Shown here: positions 25,101 to 36,374 of the stretch, in pieces
Position numbering within the stretch: the first letter of the stretch is position 1
Layout: each line of letters opens with the position of its first letter
Assembly (NCBI RefSeq): GCF_036588685.1
Contig: NC_086373.1
Span: forward strand, 51,963,164-52,027,163
Length of the DNA: 64,000 nt
Reading direction: 5' to 3'
Source: Mytilus trossulus
Lineage: Eukaryota; Mollusca; Bivalvia; Mytilida; Mytilidae
Position numbers and translations under genes: made by a program
Notes under the pieces: generated by a model
What the model saw: only the letters and a program-made list of their open reading frames with translations
Database searches by the model: none
Told to the model about the DNA's origin: nothing

Positions 25101-26952
25101 ATAAAAATAAAAAATATGTTGGCTACCCCATTAATATAATAAATAAAACCCAAATCCTACGTATCCTATGCCTTTCCAATTTAGGTTCTAGATCTGTAAG
25201 CCGCCCTATTAACGGACAAACAGAAGAACTTCATGTTATTGTTTGTTTCATCAAATAGCAAGGCAGAGAATTATGTACAATTTGAAGGGCAATTTTGTTA
25301 CGTTTTAGTATTTGTCATAGTTTTACTCTTAATTAGATATAGGAAGATGTGGTGTGAGTGCCAATGAGACAACTCTCCATCCAAATAACAATTTAAAAAG
25401 TAAACCAGTATAGGTTAAAGTACGGCCTCCAACACGGAGCCTTGGCTCACACCGAACAACAAGCTATAAAGGGCCCCAAAATTACTAGTGTGAAACCATT
25501 CAAACGGGAAAACCAACGGTCTAATCTATATAAACAAAACGAAAAACGAGAAACACGTATATATTACATAAACAAACGACAACTACTGTACATCAGATTC
25601 CATTAAGTATATTAAACATTTAAATGCGGTTAAACTCTTTTACGAATATAGGATTTTAGATTTATAACTTAGTATGGATGAATACGCTATCATTTATTTG
25701 CACTAATATACAAGTAGTATTCATGAACGTTTATTTGCTTAATTTTATAATACCATAATGATCCAATTTATTAGTACTTATACCTACCAGTGAAAAAGAA
25801 ACCTGCTGTAGCCATGTCTTCAGGAGTCTGTGGGAGGTAACTCGGCCAATGTTGAAATGAATCAATCCTCTGTGATCGAATGGCATATTTTGGATATTTT
25901 GCATTATCAAGACACACTCCTGTCTCTAATAGTTCTGAAGATGCTGCTCTTTCCATAAGCGATGGAGTTGATTCTTTCAAATGATTTCCAGTTGAGGTTG
26001 CATCTGATTTCTGAGCTTGTTGTTCTATTTTGGAATTTGAAAGCATGTTTCCAGTATTTTTCCTTGTAATTCCACGAGAAGCAACAATTGGTCTGTTATC
26101 TGTAGGATTACTAACATGAGAAGGTCCGGAAGCAAAATCCTTATAGTATTTGTCATGTTGCATTTTATCGTGCGGTGAGGAGGTATTCTCGGAGCTTGTT
26201 ATGGCCCGTGAACTTTGATCATTTACCTCCTCTTTAGTCTTATTATCCACACTTCCACCAATGTTCTGATTTCCTACATTTTGTTTAACTCGTTCGTCTG
26301 ATAAGAAAGAACAGTTTGGGGATATACGTTTGTGAATTTCGAATGCTGAGTCATGACTTTTCAAACTGCTGTATCTAACACCGCAGCTAAAACATACTAC
26401 TTCGTTTCCTCTTCCAGTATAATAAAAACCTGCCTCTGCTAATCTAGTTGCGAAAATCCCAGGAATATGTGGGAATGTCGCAAAAGTAGCAAATCGTGCA
26501 CCTTCGAATTGCATATGCGTAGATGCTAGTAATTGTCCATTATTTTGACAGTATAAACTGGTTTCTTCTGGAAGAAACGGATAGGCTTGGTACATGTATC
26601 CATTACTAGGAACATAGCGCCACGGTTTAATCAAATTGTCAAATATCCATCCTGAATTTACATGGAGTATATCCTGTGCCTTCTTTCTAGTTTTTTCTAC
26701 GTTTTTGAATTTCACCATAGTGCGTGCTTTAAAAGATTCAGTAACGAGATTAAGCACAACAAAAATAAACAACAATATCAGGATAGGGGGAAAAGATAAT
26801 GTTCTTTGTCCGATTTCAGTTTTGGAGATAAAATACATGTCCGTCCATTTTGGTGAAAGTTCATTTCTAGTTTGCACACCACATCCTTTCTGTTTTACAA
26901 TTACTATTTTCTGTCGTTTACATATATCATCCCAATCAATAGAAACAGCCAT
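22114..26952 (-). CDS. Gene A: membrane-anchored IAP (TM-BIR-BIR-UBA-RING), apparently intact
   Basis: Five exons on the minus strand: 26952-25788, 24945-24758, 24381-24222, 22754-22584, 22313-22114. All junctions are GT/AG with phases 1, 0, 1, 1, giving 627 residues. The start is the ATG at 26952 (A at -3, G at +4); the frame is open further upstream without another ATG. One hydrophobic helix lies at about 54-71, so an N-terminal anchor is likely. BIR1 spans about 150-217 with zinc ligands C187, C190, H207, C214. A Ser/Asn/Thr-rich linker follows. BIR2 spans about 362-430, split by intron 1, with C396, C399, H416, C423. A UBA-like region (about 471-503, FGYSESVLKKAFDLL) comes next. The C-terminal IAP RING has C580, C583, C595, H597, C601, C604, C611, C614. 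The family binds caspases or signalling adaptors through BIRs and ubiquitinates through RING; which partner applies here is unknown. Expression is not shown by sequence alone. Confidence 0.9.
23820..24010 (-). repeat. Family 2 fragment in intron 3 of gene A
   Basis: The plus strand shows GGCTGTTAGTTTTCTCGTTT and TCATGGCAATCATACCAC, the reverse complement of the family-2 start. It lies in the 22754-24222 intron. Confidence 0.7.
24600..24713 (+). repeat. Short retroposon-like insertion with A-rich tail in intron 2 of gene A
   Basis: GCGCCAGACGTGCGTTTCGT followed by ACTCATCAGTGACGCTG, then an A-rich tract ending in about 25 consecutive A. The tail suggests reverse-transcription-mediated insertion. 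Confidence 0.5.
25330..25600 (+). repeat. Family 2 copy in intron 1 of gene A
   Basis: GATGTGGTGTGAGTGCCAAT, ACACGGAGCCTTGGCTCAC and ACAAACGACAACTACTG match 6740-7000. It sits in the intron that splits BIR2. Confidence 0.7.
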
Positions 26953-26999
26953 TTTGATACTGAAATAGACATAATATTTTGTGACTGATGTTTTATTTT

Positions 27000-28122
27000 G
27001 CGTCAAAGAATTAATGAAATTTTATGAAGATGCGGCGTTATCATGCGCTAATTTTTGTATATTATTTTTTTTTTTTTTTTAAATTATCAATACATTTTAA
27101 TTTTGCCTTATTGGCCCTACTCCAAAGTTTCCGAACTTCAGATAGGCACAAAAATGCCGAGGATTTGAAATGTTTTGTTTTAAGATCGCAACCCTCAACT
27201 ATACCGCTAGCCATTGTAAAATAGAACATGTTCGTGTGGCAGTCTCACGTACGTCTGCTACTTCGTCACTGATTGACATTATAATAACTATGTCTTAACG
27301 TTTTTTATTTTCATTAAGTAAGTCAGGTCCCTTAAAAGATTCCATATGGTGTATTAATTAAAAGTTAAAATAGACTTTTAGATAAATTTGTTAAAATACC
27401 AATAATAGTATATAGTATTTATTGTATCAGTTATTCTAAAAATGTTAACTGCTGATTTCGTACATTTATGTAATTTCTTTAACGTACACAGTATAAGAAA
27501 AAGCGACCACTTCCTTTTAACATTGTATGCTTCAATTCTTACCTTAGTGTAGATTAAATGCCACGTTAGTTTTGTACAATATGACTTAAATGTGTATTTA
27601 AAATTAATTTAGTTTTTTAAGGTATTTCCCAACTTTATTTTTAGAATGCAAACGTGTCACTGCTACATGAAGTATTGATTCGTAATTAAATACTGCCTAT
27701 CATTCAATCGATCATCACAGATAATTGTAGCCACTAAATTTAAAAGGAAAAAAAACTATATTGTTTTACATAGACTGGTCGGTTTGCTGTCTGTTTGACA
27801 CATTCCCTTTTTTCATTTTAAATTTTACTCAGAAATTAAATGTTCTTTCGTTAAACATAATCCTCGAGACTATTATGCCGAGAAAAAATAGTGATAATCT
27901 GGATAATAGGAACGACTTATTTATTGACTTGTTCATTTGTATGTTGCTTTAAATGTTTTATGAATATTATGATATTTATTTTTGTTCCATATCTTTTAAG
28001 GAACCCCTTTCGAAACAAAAGCTAAATAAATTGCTTTCAGAGAAGGAGCTAACAACTCATTCTGTAAAAGAAAAATCTACAACCATGATGTAAATATTGA
28101 ATATAAAATTGTTGCGACCACT
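27000..28122. other. Upstream region of gene A, non-coding
   Basis: Intergenic DNA between the gene A start and the Foldback-like element. It should contain the gene A promoter, but I see no convincing TATA box or first exon. Confidence 0.5.
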
Positions 28123-28131
28123 ATGATAAAC
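28123..28131. repeat. Left 9-bp target-site duplication
   Basis: ATGATAAAC directly abutting the left terminus GCACAAGG; identical to 36418-36426. Confidence 0.88.
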
Positions 28132-28174
28132 GCACAAGGATAATAGTTACGCTGAACGGTGCCAACTGGTCACC
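28132..28174 (+). repeat. Left terminal inverted repeat (43 bp)
   Basis: Starts GCACAAGGATAATAG and ends ACTGGTCACC. It differs from the reverse complement of 36375-36417 only at positions 16 (T/A) and 33 (A/C). The inner 17 bases resemble the 36-bp minisatellite core. Confidence 0.88.
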
Positions 28175-28860
28175 TGAACAGAAACGGTTAAAATTGAGTC
28201 TATACGCGACAAAAAATAGTACATGATTTCCGGTTTAAAGTGAAAGTACGTTACTAAGGGGATACAAAGTTTATAATTGCTGCTATGTACATTGTGTAAT
28301 ACGGATATTAGCTTAATGCAAAGTTACGGAATTACCATATTTCAAAGGATTCTGTTGAGAGACATACAGAAAGTAAAGAAAATACATAAATAATCAATTA
28401 TCATAATGATTCACTCAAACGAAACAATTGAAAATGAATAGAAGAGTCACCCTTTACTCTATTAATATCTTAAAGCGAGTGACATGGCTTATTTTTTAGA
28501 AAAAAAAATAACCTAATGGCCTATATTGCACTCTCATGACATATAACTAAAAAGATGGTATGCCTCGCACTCAGGCTACTTCAAACTCCCATTGGTTACC
28601 TCTGGTCTCCCTACACAGAAACTAATTGTGCTTACAGTTACACTGGTCATTTGATACAAATACATAGTTACTTTATTAACCTTACTCCCTTTGCAGATAA
28701 ATTTATAGTGGTTCTTCCAATTACCTGACACAAATATAGATATTGAATGCCCCCCTACACAGATATTGATTTTCGTTACATCTTGTCACCTTTTACATAA
28801 TTAATAGTGGTGACCTCTGGTCACCCTACACATATATTGAATTTGGTAACCTCTGGTCAC

Positions 28861-29700
28861 CCTTCACTTATATTGAATTTACCTACAAATTATAAGATAC
28901 TGAATTTGGTAACCATTGGTCAACCTCGCCACCCTAAACATATATTGAATTTTGTTACATCCTGTCACGTTTTAGATAATTATATGTGGTGACTTCTGGT
29001 CACCCTACACATATATTGAATTTGGTTAACTGTGGTCACCCAACACATGTATTGAATTCGCTTAAAAATTATAAGATATTGAATTTGGTTACCTCTGGTC
29101 ACCCCGGCAACCTTTCACAGATATTGAATTTCGTTACATCTTGTCACCTTTTTTATTATTAATTGTGATGACCTCTGGTCACCCCACACATATATTGAAT
29201 TTGGTAACCTCTGATCATCCTTTACATATATTGAATTTACCTACAAATAATAAGATACTGAATTGATAACCTCTGGTCACCCTTCACTTATATTGAATTT
29301 ACCTACAAATTATAAGATACTGAATTTGGTAACCATTGGTCAACCTCGCCACCCTAAACATATATTGAATTTTGTTACATCCTGTCACGTTTTAGATAAT
29401 TATATGTGGTGACTTCTGGTCACCCTACACATATATTGAATTTGGTTAACTGTGGTCACCCAACACATGTATTGAATTCGCTTAAAAATTATAAGATATT
29501 GAATTTGGTTACCTCTGGTCACCCCGGCAACCTTTCACAGATATTGAATTTCGTTACATCTTGTCACCTTTTTTATTATTAATTGTGATGACCTCTGGTC
29601 ACCCCACACATATATTGAATTTGGTAACCTCTGATCATCCTTTACATGTATTGAATTTACCTACAAATAATAAGATACTGAATGGATAACCTCTGGTCAC
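28861..29700 (+). repeat. 420-bp direct tandem duplication inside the left arm
   Basis: 28861-29280 and 29281-29700 match base for base except two substitutions (29228/29648 and 29264/29684, approximate). A third partial copy starts at 29701 and decays after about 40 bases. This marks recent unequal exchange or slippage in the array. Confidence 0.9.
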
Positions 29701-29741
29701 CCTTCACATATATTGAATTTATCGACAAATTATAAGATAAA

Positions 29742-29900
29742 ATTTAGATGGGAAATGGGGAATGTGTCAAAGAGACAACAACCCGACCACATAAAAAATA
29801 AAAAGGAGAAGGTCACCAACAGGTCTTCAATGTAGCGAGAAATTCCCGCACCCGGAGGCGTCCTTCAGCTGGCCCCTAAACAAATATATACTAGTTCAGT
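29742..29900 (+). repeat. Family 1 insertion in the left arm of the Foldback-like element
   Basis: ATGGGAAATGGGGAATGTGT through CCTTCAGCTGGCCCCTAAAC, aligning with 56234-56360. It interrupts the 36-bp array, so it inserted after the array formed. Confidence 0.75.
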
Positions 29901-32063
29901 GGCTTTTACTACCGTGTGTCACCCTAAATAGGTCTTGATTTTGGTAATCTCTGGTCCCCCTACTAAGACAAATACAATAAAAACCGAGGAGTAAACAGAT
30001 ATACCAGAAGACATTTACAACATTAAAAAAGTAAGGAACAGCAGGAATCGTCTTAATCATGTGAATGATGTTAGATGCCTTGAACGCTCCCATCTTGTGA
30101 GTTCTTTCGTAAGTCCCGTAATAACGAAAGTGTACTGATGACTGTGGAGTTTTTATATAATTAATTATACATGTTTTACTAAAATATTGAAGTTGGTGAC
30201 CTTTGGTCACCTTATACATGTATGAATTTTAAATACCTCAAGTGACCATACACATATATTGAATGGGGTTACAGTACCTCTGGTCACCCTTCACATATTT
30301 TGAATGTGATAACCTCTTTTCATACACAAATACAAAATTTGGTTACCTCTAGTCACCGTGCATCAATATTGAATATGGTTACGTATATTTAACCTACTTA
30401 TATTTAATTTTGTAAACTTCGGTCACCCAACTCATATATTGAACGTTGTAACCTCTGATCAACCTTCACACACATTGGAAAAGGTTACCTCTGGTAAACC
30501 ATTACAGATATCGAATGTGATTACCTCTGGTCATCCTTTTCATATATTGACTATGGTCACCCTACAAAGATATTGAATATGGTGACCTCTGGTCACCCAA
30601 CCAACATTTTGAATATGGTTACCCCTGGTCACCCTACACAGATATTGAATGAGGTTACCTCTGGTCACCTTACAAAGATATTGCATATGTTTATCTTTGG
30701 TCTCCTAAAAATATATTGAATGTGGTTAACTCTGGTCACCCTACACATATATATTGACAATGGTTACCGCTGGTCACCCTACACATATTTTGAAAATGGT
30801 TACCTCTTGTTACCCACACATATATTGGCTATGGTTACCTCTCGTCATCCTTCAAAGATATTGAAAATGGTTACCTTTGGTCAACCTTCAATAAATTGGC
30901 TTATGTTACCCTTGATTACAATTTACAAAAATTCAATTTGCTTAGCATCGGTTATCTCGATTCACACTTTTTGCGCTACTTTTATAATAAATATATTTAT
31001 CTAGTAACTTCTGGTCGCTGTACACATATATCTAATTATGTTGCCGTTGTCAACAAATATATATAGCAATTGGCCTTTTTTGGAATGTGGTTACCTTGGA
31101 TCACCATACACAGATAAAAAATAATTGCTTTAGACACCATGCATAAATATTGAATTTAGGTACCTTTATTTACCCTACTTAGATGTTTAATTTGGTAATC
31201 TCTGGTCCCATTACCAAGATGTTGAATGTGGTTAGCTCTTGTCACCCTACAAAGATATTGAATATTGTTACCTCTGGTCACCCTACACATATATTGACTA
31301 TGATGTCCTCTGGCCACCCTACCAAAATTGTGAATATGGTTACCTCTGGTCACCCTACACAGATATTGAATAAGGTTATCTATGGTCACCTTACACAGAT
31401 ATTGAATAAGGCTACCTCTGGTCACCTTACAAAGATATTGAATATGATTACCTCTGGTCACCCTAAACAGATATTGACTATGGTTACTTCTGGTCGCCCT
31501 ACATATATTTTAAACATGGCAACCTCTGGTCACCCACACATAAATTGGCTTTGGTTACCTCTGGTCATCCTACACATATATTGAAAATGGTTACTTTTGT
31601 TCACCCTACAATAAATTGGCTTATGTTACTTATGGTTACAATTCATAAATAATGAATATCTTTGGTCAACTTAAAAGATATTGAATGTGGTTACCTCTGC
31701 TCACCCTACACAGATATTAGCTATGTTTGTATGTTTCCCTCCGGTCCCCTTACACAGATTTCGAATTTGGTAACCCTTTCATATTATTGCATGAGATTAC
31801 CTCCGGACATCGTATACATATATTAATTTAAGTTACCTCTGGTCACCCTTTACAGATTTGGAATGGGGTTACCTTTGGTCAACATACACAGATATTAATT
31901 TTAGTAACCTCCGGTCACCGTTTAAAAATATTTGCTTTGGTAACCTCTGGTCACAATGCATGATTAATCAACCTTTATTGGAATATAATGATCATGGTAT
32001 TTGGAAAATGTATGTTTTATATATTTCATGTTAATCTAGTTGTTTGCATTTTCTATTGTGTAT

Positions 32064-32069
32064 TTTATT
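32064..32069 (-). promoter_or_regulatory. Candidate poly(A) signal of the micro-exon gene
   Basis: AATAAA on the minus strand about 105 nt past the TAA at 32175-32177, as expected for a terminal exon. Confidence 0.5.
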
Positions 32070-32174
32070 CTAAACTCTTAGTATGTAATAAAGATGCCAA
32101 GAAGACGATTGCCTTTGTAGCCATTATAGATCCAATGTTCGTAAAATCTTAACAATTGAATTCCCCTCAAACAC

Positions 32175-35100
32175 TTACTTAGTTTTTTCAATGTCACCCT
32201 TTTTTGGGGCAGATGTCACTTTCATTTTTCGGCATACAGCCTTTTTGGTTGATTCTTTATCGACAAGAGTCTCGGTTAAAGTATTTAACATGTTTAACTT
32301 GATAGTCAACTTCACCTGAAAATGAAGTGAAATACAGTTGTGATCTTTTCTTGCAGTCAAGCTAAAACAATACATGTAATAAGACATATTAAGCATCGTT
32401 ATGAATATTCTTACAACTTAAAAAAATGTTTTACAGATTGGCAAAGCGACATGTATATGATTCACAGTAGACATATGATTTCTAATGATACAGTTATATA
32501 CCAAGGGATCCTAAAATCTAGCATGAAAAATATTATGGGCACCGCATAATGAGCTGGATTTGCTAACCATTCTAGGTAACATGAGACCACCCTGGTTTTT
32601 GGTGGGGTTTATGTTCCTCAGTTTAATTTTTCTATTTTGAATTATAATGATTGCAATTTGAATTTCAATCTTTTTTTCTTTTTTTTTGCCCAGCTTTGTC
32701 AGTTTGTTCTCCAAATTTCAGTTTGATTGTTCCTTTTGACCCATTCACCATTCCTTACCTACTACTCTATAAATGATTTTTAAAAAAACCACGAGATCAC
32801 CAATTTATGTATTTTAAACAACTTACACTGTTTTCTTTGAGAATCAAGTGTATTCACTAATATACAATAAAGTTTAGTCTTGCTGAACCAGTAATGTATA
32901 TCAAACCTGTTCTTGTTCTTTTTTCCAGCTCTTCGATTGTCTTACATTTCCTACAAATGATAAAAAAAAAACATTACCTGACTTATGTTTTTATGACCAG
33001 AGGTAACCAAATCTTAAATCAGCATAACGTGACCAGAGGTAACCAAATCGAATATTAACATAATGTGGTCAGAGGTCACCAAATCTAATAACATAAGGTA
33101 ACCAGATGTCACCAAATCCAATATATGAATTTGGTGACTAGGAGTTACCCCATTCTGGCATGTTAAGGCCACCACAGGTTAACAAATCCCATTTCTGATT
33201 TAGATGTAATCAAATTAAATATTTATGTAAGGTAATCAAGAAACAAACAATGATTTGTTATATCAAGCCTAAGTGGCCATTTTACCAGAAACGATTGCAA
33301 GATTTAAGTTAAAAAAGAATTATATTTGCAGCATTATATAAGCATAGTGCATTTTTCCATCATATTAAAGGTTTGTCACCATAAATTAAATGCATGCATA
33401 CCGCTCTCATCTACATTTTCTGAGGACTTCTGAAAAAAGAAGATAAATATATGATAAATGTATTAGTAAATTCAATTTTATATTTATCCGGAAGTATCTT
33501 ATGAGGATCAGTATTATTTTACTTAATTATCAACTGTCAATGATCTTGACAATGTTTGCAAGGTCAAGGATTTTCCTAAGATTTGTTTGAAGATGATCAT
33601 GAAAGATAATGTTCATTGTTTAAAGTTTTTTATGCATATCAAACTTAATGTAATAATATTATATATTCTTGTTGAACCCAAAATGTATATTAAACCTGTT
33701 CTTCTTCTTTTTTTTTCTTTCTTTGATTGTCTCAAACTTTCTACAAATGATATAAAAAACATCAACTAGTTGTATGTAAATGTTAATTACCAGAGATAAC
33801 CAACTCTGAAATCTGCATAAGGTGATCAGAGGTAACCCTAATCCAATATTAACATAAGGTGACCAGAGGTAACCTTCATCCAATATTAACATAAGGTGAC
33901 CAGAGGTTACCTAATCCAATATTAACATAAGGTGACCAGAGGTTAACAAATCTAACATTAACATAAGGTGACCAGACGTAACCAAATCCAATAATAACAT
34001 TAGGTGACCAGAGGTAAACAAATCTAATATAAGCATAAGGTAACCAGAGGTAACCAAATCCAATATAAACATAAGGTGACCAGAAGTAACCAAATTCAAT
34101 ATTAACATAAGGTGACAAGAGATAAGCAAATCCAAATAAACATAAGGTGACCAGAAATAACCAAATTTAATATAAACATAAGATGACCAGAGGTAACCCA
34201 TCCAATATAAATATTAGGTGACCAGAAATAACCAAATCTAATATAAACATAAGTTAACCTGAGGTAACCAATTCAATATAAACATAAGGTGAACAGAGAT
34301 AACCAATTCCAATATAAACATAAGGTGACCAGAGATAACCAAATCCAATGTAAACATAAGGAGACCAGAGATAACCAAATCCAATATTAACATAAGGTGA
34401 CCATAAGTCGTCACCAAATCTAATATTAACCTAAGGTGACCAGAGGTAACCAAATCTAATATTAAATAAAGGTGACCAGAGGTAACCAAATCCAATATAA
34501 ACATAAGGTGATCAGAGGTAACCAAATCCAATATTAACATAAGGTGACCAGAGGTGACCAGAGGTCACCTTAACTTATAGTAACATAAGGTGACCAGAGA
34601 TAAGCAAATCCAATATTAACATAAGTTGACCAAAGGTAACCAAATATAATATAAACATAAGGTGCCCAGAGGTAACCAAATCTATTATAGACATAAGGTG
34701 ACCAGAGGTAACCAAATCCAATATAAACAAGTAGGTGCCCAGAGGTAACCACATCTAATATAGACATAAGGTGACCAGAGGTAACCAAATCCAATATCAA
34801 CATAAGGTGACAAAAGATAACAAAATCCAAAATAAACATAAGGTGACCAGAAATAACTAAATCTAATATAAACATAAGGAGAACAGAGGTAACCAATCCA
34901 ATATAAACATAAGGTGACCAGAAGTAACCAAATATAATATTAACATAAGGTGACCATAGGTCACCAAATCTAATATTTACATAAGGTGACCAGAGGTAAC
35001 CAAATCTAATATTACCATAAGGTGACCAGAGGTAACCAAATCCAATATAAACAAGTAGGTGACCACAGATAACCAAATTCAATATAAACATAAGATGACC

Positions 35101-36291
35101 AGAGATAACCAAATCCAATATAAACATAAGGTGACCAGAGATAACCAAATCTAACATATGAATAAGGTGACCAGAGGTAACCAAATCAAAAATAAACATA
35201 AGGTGACCAGAGGTCATCAAATCTTATATTTGAATAAGGTGACCAGAGGTAACCAAATCCAATATTGACATAAGGTAACCAGAGGTCACAAAAAATCCAA
35301 TATATGATTAGGGTGACCAGAAGTTACTAGCATGCTAAGGCCACTAGAGGTTATCAATTTCCATTTCTGGTTAAGATGACCACATGTAATTGAATTAAAT
35401 ATTTTTGTAAGGTAAGCAATAAACAAAAAACGAATTGTTCAATCAAGCCTAAGTTGCCATTTTACCAGAAGTAATTGCAATTATTAAGTTCAAAAAGAAT
35501 AATAGTTGCAGTATTATATAAACATTGTGTATGTTTCCATCATATTAAAGGTTTAATACAATAAAGTAAATGCATACATACCTCTCTTATCTACACTTTC
35601 TGACGACTTCTGAAAAAAGAAGATACACATATAATAACTGTATTAGTAAGTTCCATTTTATTTATCCAAACGTATCTGATGAGTATAAGTAGAAATTGAC
35701 TAAATTATCAACTGTCCATGCTCTTGGCAATATTTGTTGAACCCATACTGTATATCAAACCTGTTCTTCTTCTTTTCTCTCTTTCTTTGATTGTCTCAAA
35801 CTTTCTTCAAATGAGATGAAAAACATCAACTAGTTGTATGTAAATGTTAATTATTAGAGATAACAAAATCTGAAATCTGCATAAGGTGACCATAGGTAAC
35901 CAAATCCAATATTAACATATGGTGACCAGAGGTCACCAAATCCAATATTAACATAAGGTGACCAGAGGTCACCTAATCCAATATGAATAAGGTGACCAGA
36001 AGTTATCCCATTCTAGCATATTGAGGCCAACAGAGGTTATCAAATCCCATTTCTGGTTAAGATTACCACAATTAAATGTGTGTGTAAGGTAATCATGAAA
36101 AAAATAATTTGTTCAATCAAGCCTAAGTAGCCATTTAACCAGAAACAATTGCAAATTTTCAGTTCAAAAAGATTAATAGTTGCAGCTTTATATAAACATA
36201 GTGTATGTTGCCACCATATTAAATGTTTGATACAATAAATTAAATGCATACATACCACTCTTATCTATATTTTCCGGTCTACGGTATATTG
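32175..36291 (-). CDS. Candidate micro-exon gene inside the Foldback-like element, 5' end unknown
   Basis: Minus-strand exons bounded by AG and GT: 36291-36256 (36 nt), 35804-35761 (44), 35609-35582 (28), 33740-33696 (45), 33429-33402 (28), 32950-32907 (44) and 32315-32175 (terminal, TAA). One frame fits the 36, 44 and 28-nt exons: 28-nt exons enter phase 0 and leave phase 1, and 44-nt exons enter phase 1 and leave phase 0. The pair gives a 24-codon Lys/Glu/Ser-rich cassette (SLRQSKKERKEEEQ, then KSSESVDKR). The last 44-nt exon joins in frame to a 46-codon basic tail (begins VKLTIKLNML, ends GDIEKTK). The 45-nt exon has one extra A in a nine-A run and would shift the frame. No start codon is identifiable upstream of the first exon. 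The terminal exon could also splice on at GTAAGT (32178). Function unknown; it could be coding, a decayed gene or a structured non-coding RNA. Confidence 0.5.
32540..32770 (+). repeat. Diverged family 3 copy in the centre of the Foldback-like element
   Basis: GAGCTGGATTTGCTAACC, CTGGTTTTTGGTGGGGTTTA and CAGCTTTGTCAGTTTGTT correspond to family-3 blocks at 10640-10830. Confidence 0.6.
33215..33790 (-). repeat. Exon module copy 1
   Basis: Carries the 28-nt exon (33402-33429) and the 45-nt exon (33696-33740) with conserved intron sequence, matching 35380-35850. The shared stretch includes AATTAAATGCATGCATACC beside the donor and GACTTCTGAAAAAAGAAG across the acceptor. Confidence 0.8.
35380..35850 (-). 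repeat. Exon module copy 2
   Basis: Second copy of the module, with a 28-nt exon (35582-35609) and a 44-nt exon (35761-35804). A third, truncated copy at 36050-36291 has the first half and exon 36256-36291. Tandem duplication of the module multiplied the exon cassette. Confidence 0.8.
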
Positions 36292-36365
36292 CTAAATGGA
36301 AAGAAGAATTGTCTATTTTTAGTTTTCTATTTTTAGAACTTCAATATCACTACATAGAAGAGTAC

Positions 36366-36373
36366 TATTTATA
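36366..36373 (-). promoter_or_regulatory. TATA box just inside the right terminal repeat
   Basis: TATAAATA on the minus strand, beginning two bases inside the terminal repeat and about 75 nt upstream of the first candidate micro-exon. Its placement suggests that the terminal repeat region drives minus-strand transcription into the element, as terminal repeats of Mutator-like elements often do. Confidence 0.5.
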
Positions 36374-36374
36374 G

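Larger units (their letters stand above)
28590..31975 (+). repeat. Left-arm 36-bp minisatellite array
   Basis: Many diverged copies of a 36-bp unit reading GGTTACCTCTGGTCACC then CTACACATATATTGAATAT on the plus strand. Copies vary from near-perfect (31250-31500) to poor (30900-31150). The array is interrupted by a dispersed repeat at 29742-29900 and by unrelated sequence at about 29955-30180. It includes a recent 420-bp tandem duplication (28861-29700). Because 36 is a multiple of three, a frame encoding VTSGHPTQILNM-type 12-mers stays open for over 100 codons at 31183-31584; I regard that frame as a by-product of the period. Confidence 0.9.
32985..36075 (-). repeat. Right-arm 36-bp minisatellite arrays with interspersed unique modules
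   Basis: The plus strand shows GGTGACCAGAGGTAACC then AAATCCAATATAAACATAA, the reverse complement of the left-arm unit. The main block is about 33795-35330 (roughly 40 units), with short blocks at 32985-33215 and 35855-36030. Between blocks sit three related modules (about 33215-33790, 35380-35850, 36050-36291) that carry the small exons of the minus-strand gene. The minus-strand frame encoding LVTSGHLMFILD-type 12-mers is open over 200 codons at 34570-35220, which I treat as periodicity, not a gene. Confidence 0.9.

Noticed and set aside
26953-27006. Eighteen extra N-terminal codons for gene A
   Set aside because: The frame is open but begins at TTG; the first ATG is at 26952 with A at -3 and G at +4.
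34570-35220. 216-codon minus-strand frame of 12-residue repeats as a repeat protein gene
   Set aside because: It is explained by a 36-bp array with no stop in one frame; there are no splice sites or start context and there is a reversed mirror in the other arm.
28590-36075. CRISPR array
   Set aside because: Units are contiguous diverged 36-bp tandem copies with no unique spacers, in a eukaryotic context.
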